Below, piece by piece: positions 26,360-34,863 of a stretch of DNA of 64,000 nt. The position numbers and the translations under genes were made by a program. The DNA comes from Rhizobiaceae bacterium (GTDB lineage Bacteria; Pseudomonadota; Alphaproteobacteria; Rhizobiales; Rhizobiaceae). Below the pieces are notes generated by a model. It had not been told where the DNA came from and did no database searches. It saw only the letters and a program-made list of their open reading frames with translations. The number at the start of each line of letters is the position of its first letter. The first letter of the stretch is position 1. The stretch covers positions 1,461,001 to 1,525,000 of the forward strand of contig JAILWO010000001.1 of the NCBI GenBank assembly GCA_025698895.1, in the 5' to 3' direction.

Positions 26360-27246
26360 CGAGCTTCTCCCTCCTTCGCTTCCACATGACCGACATGCCC
26401 CCTCTCACGCCGCCCCTCGCAATGATCCGTGTCGGAGCAGCAGAACATGCGCCCGCCTTGGTCGTCGAGGATCACCTCGTCCAGATAGACGCCTTCCGCT
26501 CCGCACAGCGCGCAGGGCCTGTCGAAGCGCTGCACCTCGAAGGGGTAGTCCTCGAAGTCGAGACTGACCACTTCCGTGTAGGGCGGCACGGCATAGATGC
26601 GCTTTTCGCGCCCGGCGCCGAAAAGCTGAAGCGCCTTCGAGCGGTGCATTTTGGGATTGTCGAACTTCGGCGTCGGCGACGGGTCCATGACGTAGCGCCC
26701 CTCGACCTTCACCGGATAGGCATAGGTCGTCGCGATATGGCCGTTCCTGGTGATGTCCTCATAGAGCTTGACGTGCATGAGCCCGTATTCCTCGAGCGCG
26801 TGCATCTTACGTGTCTCGGTCTCGCGCGGCTCCAGGAAGCGTAGGGGCTCGGGGATCGGCACCTGATAGACCAGAACCTGGCCCTCCTCGAGCGGCCGCT
26901 CGGGAATGCGGTGGCGCGTCTGGATGATCGTCGCCTCGGCCGTATGCGTGGTGACGGCGACCTCGGTGATCTTGCGGAAAAAGGCACGGATGGAAACGGC
27001 GTTGGTCGTATCGTCGGCGCCCTGGTCGATTACCTTGAGCACGTCGTCCGGGCCGATGATCGAAGCCGTCACCTGCACCCCACCCGTGCCCCATCCATAG
27101 GGCATCGGCATTTCGCGGCTGGCGAACGGCACCTGGTAGCCGGGAATGGCGATCCCCTTCAGGATCGCGCGGCGGATCATCCGCTTGGTCTGCTCGTCGA
27201 GGTAAGCGAAATTGTAGGCGGCGATGTCGGTGCCTTGCGAACTCAT
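26356..27246 (-). CDS. phnJ: Carbon-phosphorus lyase core, alpha-D-ribose 1-methylphosphonate 5-phosphate C-P lyase
   Basis: Radical SAM enzyme cleaving the C-P bond to give alkane plus cyclic ribose phosphate. 296 residues. The cluster and catalytic cysteines align with E. coli with a constant +4 offset: Cys245, Cys248, Cys270 and Cys276. The glycyl-radical glycine of the IPGYQVPF segment is Gly36. An extra Cys269 directly precedes Cys270. It lies between fosX and the NIPSNAP gene with four-base overlaps on both sides. Confidence 0.97.
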   Translation of the reverse strand: MSSQGTDIAAYNFAYLDEQTKRMIRRAILKGIAIPGYQVPFASREMPMPYGWGTGGVQVTASIIGPDDVLKVIDQGADDTTNAVSIRAFFRKITEVAVTTHTAEATIIQTRHRIPERPLEEGQVLVYQVPIPEPLRFLEPRETETRKMHALEEYGLMHVKLYEDITRNGHIATTYAYPVKVEGRYVMDPSPTPKFDNPKMHRSKALQLFGAGREKRIYAVPPYTEVVSLDFEDYPFEVQRFDRPCALCGAEGVYLDEVILDDQGGRMFCCSDTDHCEGRRERGHVGHVEAKEGEAR

Positions 27247-27662
27247 TCAGCGGCCTCTCTGGCTTTCGCGTAGCGTTCGAGCCGCTCGGCCAGCGTTCCG
27301 GTGTGCAACTCGAACAGATGGTTGTCCTCGTCGTAGAAGTAGATCGAGCGACCCTCGCCCTCGACACGCGGGCGCGGCGGGCGCATGTCGAGGCCCAGCT
27401 TCCGGATGCGATCCACGCAGAGGTCGAAGTCCGCCTCATCGATCTTGAATGCGACGTGGTTGTAGCTGCGCGTTGCCAGCGGTTTTCCTTCCATGATTGC
27501 AATCCAGACGCCGCCGACGAGGAAGAACTTTTCAGGTGAAAGGGAAAATTGCTCCGCGCCGCTCGAGTAAACCTCCTCCGCGCCGAGCACGTCCTCGAGA
27601 ATCGCTGTCATGCGCTCCAGATCGCGCACGACGAAGGTAATGTGCGACAAACCCTCGATCAC
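27243..27662 (-). CDS. fosX: FosX-type fosfomycin epoxide hydrolase
   Basis: 139-residue glyoxalase-fold protein. Metal ligands His7, His69 and Glu118 and the catalytic base Glu44 that distinguishes water-adding FosX from thiol-using FosA/FosB are all present. Length and sequence closely follow the Mesorhizobium loti FosX known to have weak activity. It overlaps phnI and phnJ by four bases each, so it is made with the C-P lyase. A native role on a phosphonate substrate rather than on fosfomycin is plausible. Confidence 0.9.
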   Translation of the reverse strand: MIEGLSHITFVVRDLERMTAILEDVLGAEEVYSSGAEQFSLSPEKFFLVGGVWIAIMEGKPLATRSYNHVAFKIDEADFDLCVDRIRKLGLDMRPPRPRVEGEGRSIYFYDEDNHLFELHTGTLAERLERYAKAREAAE

Positions 27663-28765
27663 TCCGCCGCCTCCTGGCGCTCGACTCCGCCCTCGCCTCG
27701 CGCCTCGAACTCAGCGCGCATGCGCCTGACCAGGTCGAGCTCGGCTTGGAAGTCGACATAGTGCGGCAGCTTCAGATGCTCGACAAAGCCGGTGGCCTGG
27801 ACGTTGTCGGAATGGGAAATCACGAATTCCTCGTCCTGGGCCGGCGCGACCAGATCCTCGCCCAGTTCGTAGGCGCGCAGCGAGCGGTCGGTCAGCGACA
27901 TGGCCATTGCCTTTCTCTCGGATTGGCCGAAGACCAGTCCGTAGCCGCGTGTGAATTGTGGCGGTGCCTTCAGCGAGCCCTTGAACTGGTTGACCATCTG
28001 GCACTCGGTGACGCGCACCCGGCCCAGCGGAACGGGGAAGGGCAGTTCCGGTACCTCGATCTCGACTTCGACCTCGCCGATGCGGATTTCGCCGACGAAG
28101 GGATGCGAGCGCGCGTAGCCGCGCTGTGTCGAATAGGCGAGCGCCAGCAGGAAGCCTTCGTCGCCGCGCGCCAGCGCCTGCAACCTGCCGTCGCGCCCGA
28201 GCGGAAACTCCAGCGGTTCGCGCGTGATGTCGGCCGGACCCTTGTCCGTATCGGCGTCGCCGTCGGCCTCGATCAGACCGTCGCGGCCGAGCAGGTCCGA
28301 CACGCGCGGCATCGGCTCGGCTTCACCTTCCCGGGTCGCCGGCGCTTCGGGCGCGGCCTCTCCGGCCAGGTCCGGATCGAGAAGCCTGTGGGTATAGTCG
28401 AAGGTCGGCCCCAGAAGCTGCCCGCCGGGCAGGTCCTTGTAGGTGGCCGATATCCGCCGCTCCACCAGCATGGCGGCCGTATCGAGCGGCACGGAATAAC
28501 CGAAGCGCGGCAATGTCGTACGATAGGCGCGCACCAGGAAGATCGCTTCGATCAGGTCGCCCCGTGCCTGCTTGACGGCCAACGCGGCCAGGTCGCGGTC
28601 ATAGAGAGAGCCCTCCGCCATCACCCGGTCGACGGCCAGCGCGAGTTGCTCAACGATCTGGTCCAGACCGATCGAAGGCAGATCGCGGTCGCCGCGCCGC
28701 CGGTCGGCGAGCAGGCGATGGGCGTTGCGAATGGCGGCTTCCCCGCCCTTGACGGCAACATACAT
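27659..28765 (-). CDS. phnI: C-P lyase complex subunit PhnI (nucleosidase)
   Basis: 368 residues, core catalytic subunit that displaces adenine from ATP with the phosphonate. The N-terminus MYVAVKGGEAAIRNAHRLLA is a clear PhnI hallmark. Linker residues around 150-170 are more acidic than the rest. It is four bases from phnH and overlaps fosX by four bases. Confidence 0.95.
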   Translation of the reverse strand: MYVAVKGGEAAIRNAHRLLADRRRGDRDLPSIGLDQIVEQLALAVDRVMAEGSLYDRDLAALAVKQARGDLIEAIFLVRAYRTTLPRFGYSVPLDTAAMLVERRISATYKDLPGGQLLGPTFDYTHRLLDPDLAGEAAPEAPATREGEAEPMPRVSDLLGRDGLIEADGDADTDKGPADITREPLEFPLGRDGRLQALARGDEGFLLALAYSTQRGYARSHPFVGEIRIGEVEVEIEVPELPFPVPLGRVRVTECQMVNQFKGSLKAPPQFTRGYGLVFGQSERKAMAMSLTDRSLRAYELGEDLVAPAQDEEFVISHSDNVQATGFVEHLKLPHYVDFQAELDLVRRMRAEFEARGEGGVERQEAAE

Positions 28766-28769
28766 GGGA

Positions 28770-29390
28770 TCAGCCCTCCATCGCCGTCACGCGCGTCGTG
28801 CGCGGCAGGCAGGCGACCGCGTCCGGGCCAGCCAGGATCAAATCGACGCCGCGCGGGAAGCGTGCCCGGTTCTGCTTCCACTGTTCGACGAAATGGCGCG
28901 GCATCGGGTGGGGTGCGATGACGGTCTCCGTCTCGATGCCGGGTCCTTTCAGCAGCAGAGCCTGCCCGTCCCGGAAGCCTTCCACGGTCAGGATGATTGT
29001 CGCCGATCGGTCGGGGTAGTTCTGGCTACCCTGCGCGAAATTCTCCAGCGCGATCAGTTCCGCCGGGCCGGAAACGAGAGCGAAATGCGCTTCGGCCGGC
29101 GTCCGGGCCAGTGGCGCGCCGGCATGAAACGCCAGCCATTCGCGCACCGCCTCCGACGCGGCCAGTGCCGTGTCCAGCCACAACGGCGTGTCATGATCGA
29201 CAAGCGTCAGCGCCACCGCGCCGACCGTCGGCGTCATTGGTTCGGGCGGGCGAGCGGACGTGGCAACCGGATGGACGCTTCCCGGTCGGGCCATCGCTTC
29301 CATGACGGTGCGAAAGACGTGCTGCGCCTCGAAGACGGGGCGGGCAAAGCCGCCGTCGATCGCCGCGGCGACGGGTTCGGTCATCGCCAT
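28770..29390 (-). CDS. phnH: C-P lyase complex subunit PhnH
   Basis: 206 residues, a PLP-transferase-like fold without PLP lysine, structural part of the PhnGHIJ core. Family segments VFRTVMEAMARPGSV (about 25-39) and the C-terminal HPMPRHFVEQWKQNRARFPR are seen. It follows phnG by two bases. Confidence 0.94.
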   Translation of the reverse strand: MAMTEPVAAAIDGGFARPVFEAQHVFRTVMEAMARPGSVHPVATSARPPEPMTPTVGAVALTLVDHDTPLWLDTALAASEAVREWLAFHAGAPLARTPAEAHFALVSGPAELIALENFAQGSQNYPDRSATIILTVEGFRDGQALLLKGPGIETETVIAPHPMPRHFVEQWKQNRARFPRGVDLILAGPDAVACLPRTTRVTAMEG

Positions 29391-29392
29391 CG

Positions 29393-29857
29393 TCAGTCCT
29401 CCCCGCGCACCATGGTGAAGAAATCGACCTTGGTGGCCGCTGTCTCGCCGCGGCGCCGCCTATCGGCTTTCTCCGCCTCGGCGAGCAGCGGAGCGACGAT
29501 CCGCGCCTCTACCGTCTCGCGATAGGCCGGTGACTGGCCTAGCGCATCGGCCAGCGCCGAAAGCCTGGCCTTGTCGCCGTCACGCCCGAGCGCATAGGCG
29601 TGTCCTATCTCGCCCGAGGGGATTCGCACCGTCATGCGCGTCACGGTCGCGTCGCCCAGATTGAAACGCCCGCCGCCGCCGCCGATCCGCCCGCGCAGCA
29701 TGACCAGACCCGTCTCGGGGCCGCGCAGCACTTCGCAGTCGACCGGCAGCCCGGCGCCGGTCCACAGTTCGGCGATACGCGCGCCGTCGGCATGGGCGAG
29801 CGCCGCCATCCTTCGGTGGCGGGCTGCGTTGATCTCGGCTTCCCTTTCGCGCGGCAT
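29393..29857 (-). CDS. phnG: C-P lyase complex subunit PhnG
   Basis: 154 residues, first gene of the C-P lyase operon. Seen family features are GLVMLRGRIGGGGGRFNLGD (about 49-68) and the ATVTRMTVR strand. A GCTGGAAAG site precedes the ATG. A Pho box and a dyad likely for PhnF lie within the 112 bases upstream. Confidence 0.94.
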   Translation of the reverse strand: MPREREAEINAARHRRMAALAHADGARIAELWTGAGLPVDCEVLRGPETGLVMLRGRIGGGGGRFNLGDATVTRMTVRIPSGEIGHAYALGRDGDKARLSALADALGQSPAYRETVEARIVAPLLAEAEKADRRRRGETAATKVDFFTMVRGED

Positions 29858-29879
29858 GAGGCTTTCCAGCTCGAATTTG

Positions 29880-29901
29880 TCTATTGATATAGATGACTAT
29901 A
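29880..29901. promoter_or_regulatory. Candidate PhnF operator
   Basis: Two overlapping dyads: TCTAT-N4-ATAGA (29880-29893) and TATAG-N4-CTATA (29888-29901), in an AT-rich island between divergent phnG and phnF. HutC-type GntR regulators such as PhnF bind short palindromes of this kind. Position between a possible -10 (CATAAT, minus strand 29910-29905) and phnG fits repression. Confidence 0.42.
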
Positions 29902-29930
29902 CATATTATGGGCTTGTCTAGCGCCTGTCC

Positions 29931-29948
29931 ATGACGGTGCGATGACAG
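29931..29948 (-). promoter_or_regulatory. Pho box upstream of phnG
   Basis: On the minus strand CTGTCATCGCACCGTCAT: a perfect CTGTCAT half-site, four bases, and a 6/7 half-site, period 11. It lies 74 bases upstream of the phnG ATG and 22 before the phnF start. It predicts PhoB activation of the C-P lyase operon. Confidence 0.82.
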
Positions 29949-29969
29949 TCCGGGAAAGCGGGGGCGAAG

Positions 29970-30719
29970 GTGGTGAAGGCGGCTGCAAATCCGGTCGTGA
30001 TCGATCGTCGGGGCGGCGTGGCGCTCTGGCGCCAGATCGCCGACCGGCTTCGCGGCGAGGTCGCGGCCGGGGCCTTCTCGGAAGGCGACCGGCTGCCGCC
30101 GGAATTCGCCCTTGCCGGTCGCTTCGGCGTCAACCGGCACACATTGCGCGCGGCGATCGCCGCCTTGGTCGACGAGGGCGTCCTGCGCGCCGAGCAGGGC
30201 CGAGGAACCTTCGTGGCGCGGCGCCGGAGGCTGAGCTATCCGATCGCCGCACGCACGCGCTTTTCGGAAGGATTGGCCGGACAGGCGCGTGAACGCTCCG
30301 GCAGGCTCATCGAGGGCGCCGAGGAACCGGCGAGCCGGGACGTCGCCGCCGCGCTCGATGTCGGCGACGGCGACATCGTGACCCGCCTCGAAACCGTTTC
30401 GGAGGCGGACGGACGCGCGGTTTCGCGCGCGACGAGCTGGTTCCCGGCCAGGCTCAAGGGAATCGAACGACACTATGCGCGCTCCGGTTCGGTCACCCGC
30501 GCGCTGAATGCGCTGGGCGTGACCGATTATGTGCGACGCTCCACGACGATTACGGCCCGCCATGCCGATCCCGCCGACCTTGCCGATCTCGGCCTGGCGC
30601 CCGGCGCGATCCTTCTCGTTGCCGTCGCGACCAGCGTCGACGGCGACGGCCGCCCCGTGCAGCACCAGGTAACCCGCTTCGCCGCCGACCGCGTCGAATT
30701 TTCGATCGAGCATTCATGA
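29970..30719 (+). CDS. phnF: GntR/HutC-family regulator of phosphonate genes
   Basis: 249 residues: winged helix-turn-helix at about 15-82 (GVNRHTLRAAIAALVDEGVL) and a C-terminal UTRA ligand domain, about 95-240. Divergent from phnG, so likely autoregulatory and a repressor of the phn genes. Start is GTG at 29970; a second GTG follows immediately. Its ligand is not evident from the sequence. Confidence 0.9.
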   Translation: MVKAAANPVVIDRRGGVALWRQIADRLRGEVAAGAFSEGDRLPPEFALAGRFGVNRHTLRAAIAALVDEGVLRAEQGRGTFVARRRRLSYPIAARTRFSEGLAGQARERSGRLIEGAEEPASRDVAAALDVGDGDIVTRLETVSEADGRAVSRATSWFPARLKGIERHYARSGSVTRALNALGVTDYVRRSTTITARHADPADLADLGLAPGAILLVAVATSVDGDGRPVQHQVTRFAADRVEFSIEHS

Positions 30720-30833
30720 AACCGGTGGCTTCACCCGCCTCTCGCGCGATCGTGACAGGATATGCGCGAGGTTCGATTTGACCAGGCCCGCGCGACATCG
30801 CTCTATCGCGGCGACCAGCCGGAGGAGTTCGCC

Positions 30834-32057
30834 ATGAAGACCCTGCTCGCCACCATCCTGTTTGTCGCCTCGACATTCGCCGGGCCCGCGCTTGCGACCG
30901 ATCCCGATCCGGCCGACTGGCAGGCAGTGCTGGAGGAGGCAAAGGGCCAGACCGTCTATTTCAACGCGTGGGGCGGATCGGAAAACATCAACGCCTATCT
31001 GGAATGGACGGCGGGGCAGATGAAGGAGCGTTTCGGTGTCGACCTCGTCCACGTCAAGCTCGACGATACGGCGGCGGCTGTCGCAAAGGTCGTCGCCGAG
31101 AAGGCGGCGGGCCGCGACGAGGGCGGATCGGTCGACCTCATCTGGATCAATGGCGAGAACTTCGCCTCAATGAAGCAGAACGACCTTCTGATGTCGCCCG
31201 GTTGGGCCGAAAGTCTGCCGAACTGGCAGTGGGTCGACGCGGAGAACAAGCCGACCGTCCTCACCGATTTCACCGTCCCGACTGAGGGTCTCGAAGGCCC
31301 CTGGGGCATGGCCAAGCTGGTCTTCTTCCACGATTCGGCCCGCACCGACCCTGCCTCCATGCCAAAATCGACGGACGAATTGCTGGCCTGGGCGAGGGAC
31401 AATCCCGGCCGCTTCTCCTATCCGCAGCCGCCGGACTTCATGGGGTCCTCCTTCCTCAAGCAGGTGCTGGCCGAACAGGTCGAGGACCGTTCCGTGCTGC
31501 TCCGGCCCGTCGACGAAGCAAGCTTCGAGGCGGTCACGAAGCCGCTGTTTGCCTATCTTGACGAACTCAACCCGCTGATGTGGCGCTCCGGCGAGGCCTT
31601 TCCGCGCAACTATCCCGCCATGAAGCAGCTTTTGGCCGACGGCGAGGTCGAAATCATCTTCGCCTTCAATCCCGCCGAGGCCTCCAGCGCCATCGCCAAC
31701 GGCGAACTGCCCGATACGGTGCGCTCCTTCGCCTTTCCCGGCGGCACGCTAGCCAACACCCACTTCGTGGCCATACCCTACAACGCCAACGCCAAGGCTG
31801 GCGCGCTCGTGTTGGCCGACTTCCTCATTTCGCCCGAAGCGCAGGCGCGCAAGCAGGACCCGAATGTCTGGGGCGATCCGACGGTGCTCGCCGTCGACCG
31901 GCTCGAGGACGATGACCGTGCCCTGTTCGCGGCGCTCGACCTGGGCGTCGCGACACTGAAACCAGAGGAACTCGGCCCGGCCATCGATGAACCGCATCCG
32001 TCCTGGATGGTGCGGCTGGAGGAGGAATGGATGCGCCGCTACGGCGTGGCCAATTGA
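30834..32057 (+). CDS. ABC transporter substrate-binding protein (YnjB-like)
   Basis: 407 residues; a signal peptide of about 20 (ending GPALA) follows an AGGAGG-type site. The remainder resembles the E. coli YnjB group of family 1/iron-thiamine-type receptors, for example YFNAWGGSENINAYLEW (about 42-58). It starts 114 bases after phnF. The ligand is unknown; neighbourhood alone (phn genes) is weak evidence for a phosphorus compound. Confidence 0.82.
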   Translation: MKTLLATILFVASTFAGPALATDPDPADWQAVLEEAKGQTVYFNAWGGSENINAYLEWTAGQMKERFGVDLVHVKLDDTAAAVAKVVAEKAAGRDEGGSVDLIWINGENFASMKQNDLLMSPGWAESLPNWQWVDAENKPTVLTDFTVPTEGLEGPWGMAKLVFFHDSARTDPASMPKSTDELLAWARDNPGRFSYPQPPDFMGSSFLKQVLAEQVEDRSVLLRPVDEASFEAVTKPLFAYLDELNPLMWRSGEAFPRNYPAMKQLLADGEVEIIFAFNPAEASSAIANGELPDTVRSFAFPGGTLANTHFVAIPYNANAKAGALVLADFLISPEAQARKQDPNVWGDPTVLAVDRLEDDDRALFAALDLGVATLKPEELGPAIDEPHPSWMVRLEEEWMRRYGVAN

Positions 32058-32257
32058 ACGGCGTTCTACCGGTTTCCTTCTCGTTGAGGGGAGGGCGGCC
32101 GATTGCCGGAGGCGATTGGTCGACTGAGGCCGCCGCCAAGATACGCCGCGCTTGTCTGCCTGCTGGCATCGGACGGATGCACCTTTGGAAAGACGCGCCG
32201 AGGCGCAATCGAACCCACCCGCCCTTCGGCCGACCTCCCTTGAGGTGAGGTGAGGCG

Positions 32258-33937
32258 ATGCTTTCCCGCCTGGGCCCTCCCCTTGCCGTCCTGCTTCTCG
32301 CCGGGCCGATCCTCGCCGGCTTCGCCGGCACGCTTCTGCCTGCCTTCGGCTATCTGCCGGCGCTAGGCGGCGACACATTCACGCTCGATCCCTTCCGCGC
32401 GCTGTTCGCCGTGCCCGGTATCGGCCGCTCCGCGCTCGCGAGTTTCTGGACCGGGCTCGCCTCGGCCGCGATCTCGCTCGCGCTCGTTCTGGTCTTCGTC
32501 GCGGCCTGGGCCGGTACGCCTGCCTTTTCGCGCATCCAGCACCTGGTCTCACCACTGCTGGCGGTGCCGCACGCGGCCGCGGCCTTCGGGCTCGCTTTCC
32601 TGATCGCACCGTCGGGCCTGATCACGCGCCTGATTTCGCCCGAACTGACAGGCTGGACGCGCCCGCCCGATCTTCTGGTCGTCAACGACCCGATGGGCAT
32701 TTCGCTGATCGCCGGCCTTGTCGCCAAGGAAACACCCTTCCTGCTTCTGGTCACGCTGGCCGCGCTCCAGCAGGTTCCGCTGACCCCCGCGCGCATGGTG
32801 GCCGCCTCGCTCGGCTATGGCCGCATGGCGGGTTTCGTCTTCACGGTTTGGCCCCTCATCTACCGCCAGATCCGGCTTGCCGTCTTCGCCGTCATCGCTT
32901 TCGCCAGCTCGGTCGTCGACGTCGCGATGATCCTCGGACCGACCACGCCGCCGACCGTGGCCGTGCGGCTCGTCCATTGGATGAACGATCCCGACCTTGC
33001 CGCGCGCTATCTCGCCTCGGCCGGCGCGCTCCTGCAGCTGGGGGTTACCGCCGCCGCGCTCGTCGCCTGGATCGCGCTCGAAAGGATGGCCGCGGCCATC
33101 CGTGTCGCGCTGACGGAACGCGGCCGCCGCATGACACGTGACCGGATTCCAGCAATGGTGGGGCTCGGCGGCGTGGCGACGGTCGGGTTAGCCACCTTCG
33201 CCGGCCTCGCGGCACTGTGCGTGTGGTCGATCGCGGGGCTTTGGCAGTTCCCGGACCTCCTGCCGCGCTCCTTCCGCCTCGATACATGGCAACGCGCCCT
33301 GCCGAGGATCGCCGCTCCGCTGGCGGTAAGCCTCGTCGTGGCGCTCGGCTCGACGCTGGTCGGGCTGGTTGTCGCCGTGCTGTGCCTCCGGCGCGAGACC
33401 GCGGTGCACCGGCCCATGCCGCGCCAGGCGCTTGCGCTGGTCTATCTGCCGCTGATCGTGCCGCAGGCCGCGTTTCTCTTCGGCCTGCAGCTTCTCTTCC
33501 TGCTGGCGGGCGCCAACGCGTCGCTGTCGAGCCTGATCCTGGCGCATCTCGTTTTCGTCATGCCCTATCTGTTCCTGTCGCTGTCGGATCCGTGGCGAGC
33601 CTTCGACCGGCGTTACGAGCATGTCGCCGCCGGGCTCGGACGCTCCCCTTCGGCCACCTTCTGGCGCATTCGCCTGCCGATGATGGCGCGCCCTATTCTC
33701 GTCGCCGCCGCCATCGGCTTTGCCGTCTCGATCGGGCTCTATCTGCCGACCGTGCTGGTCGGCGCGGGTCGACTGACCACCGTCACCACAGAGGCGGTCG
33801 CGCTCGCCTCGGGCGGTAACCGGCGCGTGATTGGCGTCTGGGCCGTGCTGCAGCTCGCGCTCCCATTAGCCGGCTTCGCGATCGCGACCCTGGTGCCGGC
33901 CGTGCTGTTCGCGCGCTTCCGCGGCATGCGGGTGTAG
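32258..33937 (+). CDS. ABC transporter fused permease (YnjC-like)
   Basis: 559 residues, about 12 membrane spans in two permease repeats; the second half has an EAA-like loop (HVAAGLGRSPSATFWRIRLP, near 457-476). It follows the receptor gene after a 200-base gap of repeat-like sequence. E. coli ynjBC are followed by the ATPase ynjD; here the next gene is on the other strand and no ATPase adjoins, so the energising subunit must be encoded elsewhere. Confidence 0.85.
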   Translation: MLSRLGPPLAVLLLAGPILAGFAGTLLPAFGYLPALGGDTFTLDPFRALFAVPGIGRSALASFWTGLASAAISLALVLVFVAAWAGTPAFSRIQHLVSPLLAVPHAAAAFGLAFLIAPSGLITRLISPELTGWTRPPDLLVVNDPMGISLIAGLVAKETPFLLLVTLAALQQVPLTPARMVAASLGYGRMAGFVFTVWPLIYRQIRLAVFAVIAFASSVVDVAMILGPTTPPTVAVRLVHWMNDPDLAARYLASAGALLQLGVTAAALVAWIALERMAAAIRVALTERGRRMTRDRIPAMVGLGGVATVGLATFAGLAALCVWSIAGLWQFPDLLPRSFRLDTWQRALPRIAAPLAVSLVVALGSTLVGLVVAVLCLRRETAVHRPMPRQALALVYLPLIVPQAAFLFGLQLLFLLAGANASLSSLILAHLVFVMPYLFLSLSDPWRAFDRRYEHVAAGLGRSPSATFWRIRLPMMARPILVAAAIGFAVSIGLYLPTVLVGAGRLTTVTTEAVALASGGNRRVIGVWAVLQLALPLAGFAIATLVPAVLFARFRGMRV

Positions 33938-33984
33938 CGGACGGCTTAATCCAGGCCGCAGGCCGTGAGGCGAGAAACCGCGCG

Positions 33985-34863
33985 CTACACCACTGCGCGC
34001 GGTTCGTGCTGGCCGCGCACGGCCAGGTCCACAAGGAAGGTCATGCCAGCCTTCGAATCGGCTTCCCGCGCCGCTTCGCCCATATCCTGCCAGGCCGAGG
34101 TCACCGCCAGCCTGTCGGCAGACTTGCCGACGAAGGCGGGGCAGGAAACCTGAAGCGTCGGCATGGGCACGCTTCTGAGATGAACCGCGTCCGGGCCGTA
34201 GGCGTCGAGCCGTGAGACCCCCCAGCGCGCGTTCCAGATCACGCCGTCGGCGTCGACTACCGAACCGTCCAGTCCGCCCCGCTGGCCGCGATGATCCAGA
34301 AAGACGGTTGGCTCGTGATTGGGCAGTCCGGTTGCCGGATCGCAGGAGACCCTGAACAGGATGTTCTTGGCGGTGTCGGCGAAATAGGCGACGGCTCCGT
34401 CCGGAGAGAAGCAGATCGAGTTCGGGATCGTGATGTCGGGATAGAGCTTTCTCACTTCACCGCCGCGATGCCAGTAGATCGCCCCGGCGTGGCGCTCCGC
34501 CTTGCGGCCCATCGTGCCGAACCAGAGCGCCCCGGAGGGATGCACGCGTGCGTCGTTGGAGCGGGTGGCCGGATTGTCGGCCTCGACTGGGATGACCAGC
34601 GTCACCGCGCCGGAAGCGCGCTCGCGCAGGCACAGGCCCGTCTCTGTCACCAGAAGCTGGCGCTGCTCGTCGACCGTGGCGATCGCGCTCGCCATGACGG
34701 GCAGGTCGTGGACGACCGTCTCGCCGGCAGCGAAGCGGTGCTCCATCAGCTTGCGCTCAACGATGTCGAACCAGAACAGCACGTCCTGGTCCGGATCGTA
34801 GCTGGGACCCTCGCCGAGATGGCAGCGGCTGGGGTCGAGAACGGTCACCGCGGCTTCGCTCAC
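33985..34863 (-). CDS. SMP-30/gluconolactonase family sugar lactonase
   Basis: 292 residues of a six-bladed propeller. Metal-site elements include LGEGPSYDP (Glu about 17), NDARVHPSGALWFGTM (about 103-118), NSICFSPDG and DGSVVDADGVIWNARW. Starts with GTG overlapping the dehydrogenase stop (GTGA), so it probably opens the aldonolactone made by that enzyme, as XylC or arabinolactonase does. Confidence 0.88.
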   Translation of the reverse strand: MSEAAVTVLDPSRCHLGEGPSYDPDQDVLFWFDIVERKLMEHRFAAGETVVHDLPVMASAIATVDEQRQLLVTETGLCLRERASGAVTLVIPVEADNPATRSNDARVHPSGALWFGTMGRKAERHAGAIYWHRGGEVRKLYPDITIPNSICFSPDGAVAYFADTAKNILFRVSCDPATGLPNHEPTVFLDHRGQRGGLDGSVVDADGVIWNARWGVSRLDAYGPDAVHLRSVPMPTLQVSCPAFVGKSADRLAVTSAWQDMGEAAREADSKAGMTFLVDLAVRGQHEPRAVV

